Positions 63,596 through 64,000 of a DNA stretch of 64,000 bases are shown piece by piece. Made by a program: the position numbers and the translations under genes. The notes under the pieces are model-generated. The model saw only the letters and a program-made list of their open reading frames with translations. It was not told where the DNA came from and made no database searches. The DNA lies in NCBI GenBank assembly GCA_018432315.1, contig JAHDLB010000025.1:1-64000 (forward strand), read 5' to 3'. Position 1 is the first letter of the stretch. The number at the start of each line of letters is the position of its first letter. This DNA is from Anaerolineae bacterium (GTDB taxonomy: Bacteria > Chloroflexota > Anaerolineae > Aggregatilineales > Aggregatilineaceae).

Positions 63596-63973
63596 ATGGA
63601 CACTTCACCGACATTCAACCAGTTGGTCTACGCGCTGGTGCGCCATATCCCGCCCGGCATGGTGCTCAACTACGGGCGCGTGGCCTATCTGCTCGGCGTG
63701 CCGCGCGGGGCGCGGGCGGTCGGGTGGGCGCTCAGCCTGCTCCGGCACGGTGACCAGGGTGTGCCGTGGCACCGGGTCGTCAACGCGCGCGGGCGCGTCA
63801 GCATCAAGGGCTCGCCCCAAAGCGCCGCCGAACAGCGCGCCCGGCTGGAGGCCGAGGGAATCGCGTTCGACGAGCAGGGCTACCTGGACATGGAGGGCCA
63901 CCTGTGGAACCCCACGCCCGACGAGGTGGAGCGCATCCTCCGCGAGGCGCGCGCCCGGCTCCAGGGCCAGTGA
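63596..63973 (+). CDS. Alkyltransferase-like protein (ATL), MGMT family without the acceptor Cys
   Basis: 125 residues from ATG 63596 (GGAG 6 nt upstream; ATG 63590 is too close). The MGMT active-site motif PCHR reads PWHR here (W58, H59, R60), as in ATL proteins, which bind O6-alkylguanine and hand it to nucleotide excision repair instead of dealkylating it. The tyrosine Y26 and the Arg in RGARAVG that flip the base are present. A helical C-terminal extension follows. No other repair gene is next to it in the window. Confidence 0.9.
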   Translation: MDTSPTFNQLVYALVRHIPPGMVLNYGRVAYLLGVPRGARAVGWALSLLRHGDQGVPWHRVVNARGRVSIKGSPQSAAEQRARLEAEGIAFDEQGYLDMEGHLWNPTPDEVERILREARARLQGQ

Positions 63974-64000
63974 CGCCCGCCGTCCCTGCCCTATGATAGC

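Noticed and set aside
61677-63614. 645-codon open frame on the - strand
   Set aside because: It overlaps the sugar-transferase gene and lies in a different frame of the GT-C-like gene; composition is Arg/Gly/Ala-rich with no motif.

Overview
The window is a high-GC bacterial chromosome segment with dense coding and no phage, transposase, CRISPR, tRNA or rRNA that I could see. Gene content suggests a Chloroflexota (Anaerolineae-like) organism: many large GAF/PAS histidine kinases, TadE/TadG-type pseudopilins with Thr-Pro-rich stretches, several huge multi-pass envelope-glycan proteins, a ferredoxin-linked 2-oxoacid oxidoreductase beside NfnSL, and a DHH-CBS-CCA fusion. This assignment is inference from gene content, not from a marker-gene tree.

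Layout. 1-3455 (-): str operon rpsL-rpsG-fusA-tuf, with a strong promoter and a roughly 200-nt structured leader; tuf is cut by the window edge. 3511-5613 (+): a GH42 beta-galactosidase with its own terminator. 5651-8268 (-): an orphan hypE preceded by a lower-GC GT39-like membrane protein. 8303-13718 (-): an operon of aminotransferase, CoA-transferase and KorDABC. 13857-16312 (-): NfnS and NfnL with a terminator. 16313-16922: a 610-bp non-coding stretch with inverted and direct repeats. 16923-22205 (+): three phosphorelay genes. 22294-25824 (-): a giant PAS/GAF kinase. 26075-31339 (+): UbiA-like prenyltransferase, single-domain receiver, type II-like isocitrate dehydrogenase and a DHH-CBS-CCA nucleotidyltransferase fusion. 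31377-35283 (+): small cupin, membrane protein, CcdA-thioredoxin fusion and a DUF2085-like protein. 35320-40504 (-): three Tad-type pseudopilin-like genes. 40638-45511 (-): PspA-like protein, kinase and two OmpR-type regulators. 45584-48763 (+): pgeF-yggS-yggT-yggU and a two-repeat lipoprotein. 48797-52117 (-): a membrane-anchored NACHT-like NTPase with HEAT repeats and a C4 zinc-ribbon coiled-coil protein. 52284-62447 (+): a six-gene, overlapping envelope-polysaccharide cluster. 62444-63568 (-): another GT-C-like membrane protein. 63596-63973 (+): an alkyltransferase-like DNA-repair protein.

How the genes may work together. The aminotransferase/CoA-transferase/KorDABC operon reads as amino acid to 2-oxoacid to acyl-CoA to free acid, reducing ferredoxin; NfnSL next to it could couple reduced ferredoxin and NADH to NADPH. 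The 52-62 kb cluster is built as A-B-A'-B' (two paralogous membrane families in alternation), followed by a GT2 and an initiating polyprenyl glycosylphosphotransferase, so it probably makes or modifies a surface glycan.

Most unusual items: the NACHT-like protein whose P-loop lysine is replaced by threonine, the A-B-A'-B' duplication, the predicted amino-acid oxidation operon, and the Tad-like trio without any Tad machinery in the window. I did not find a clear, self-contained novel defence or mobile system.
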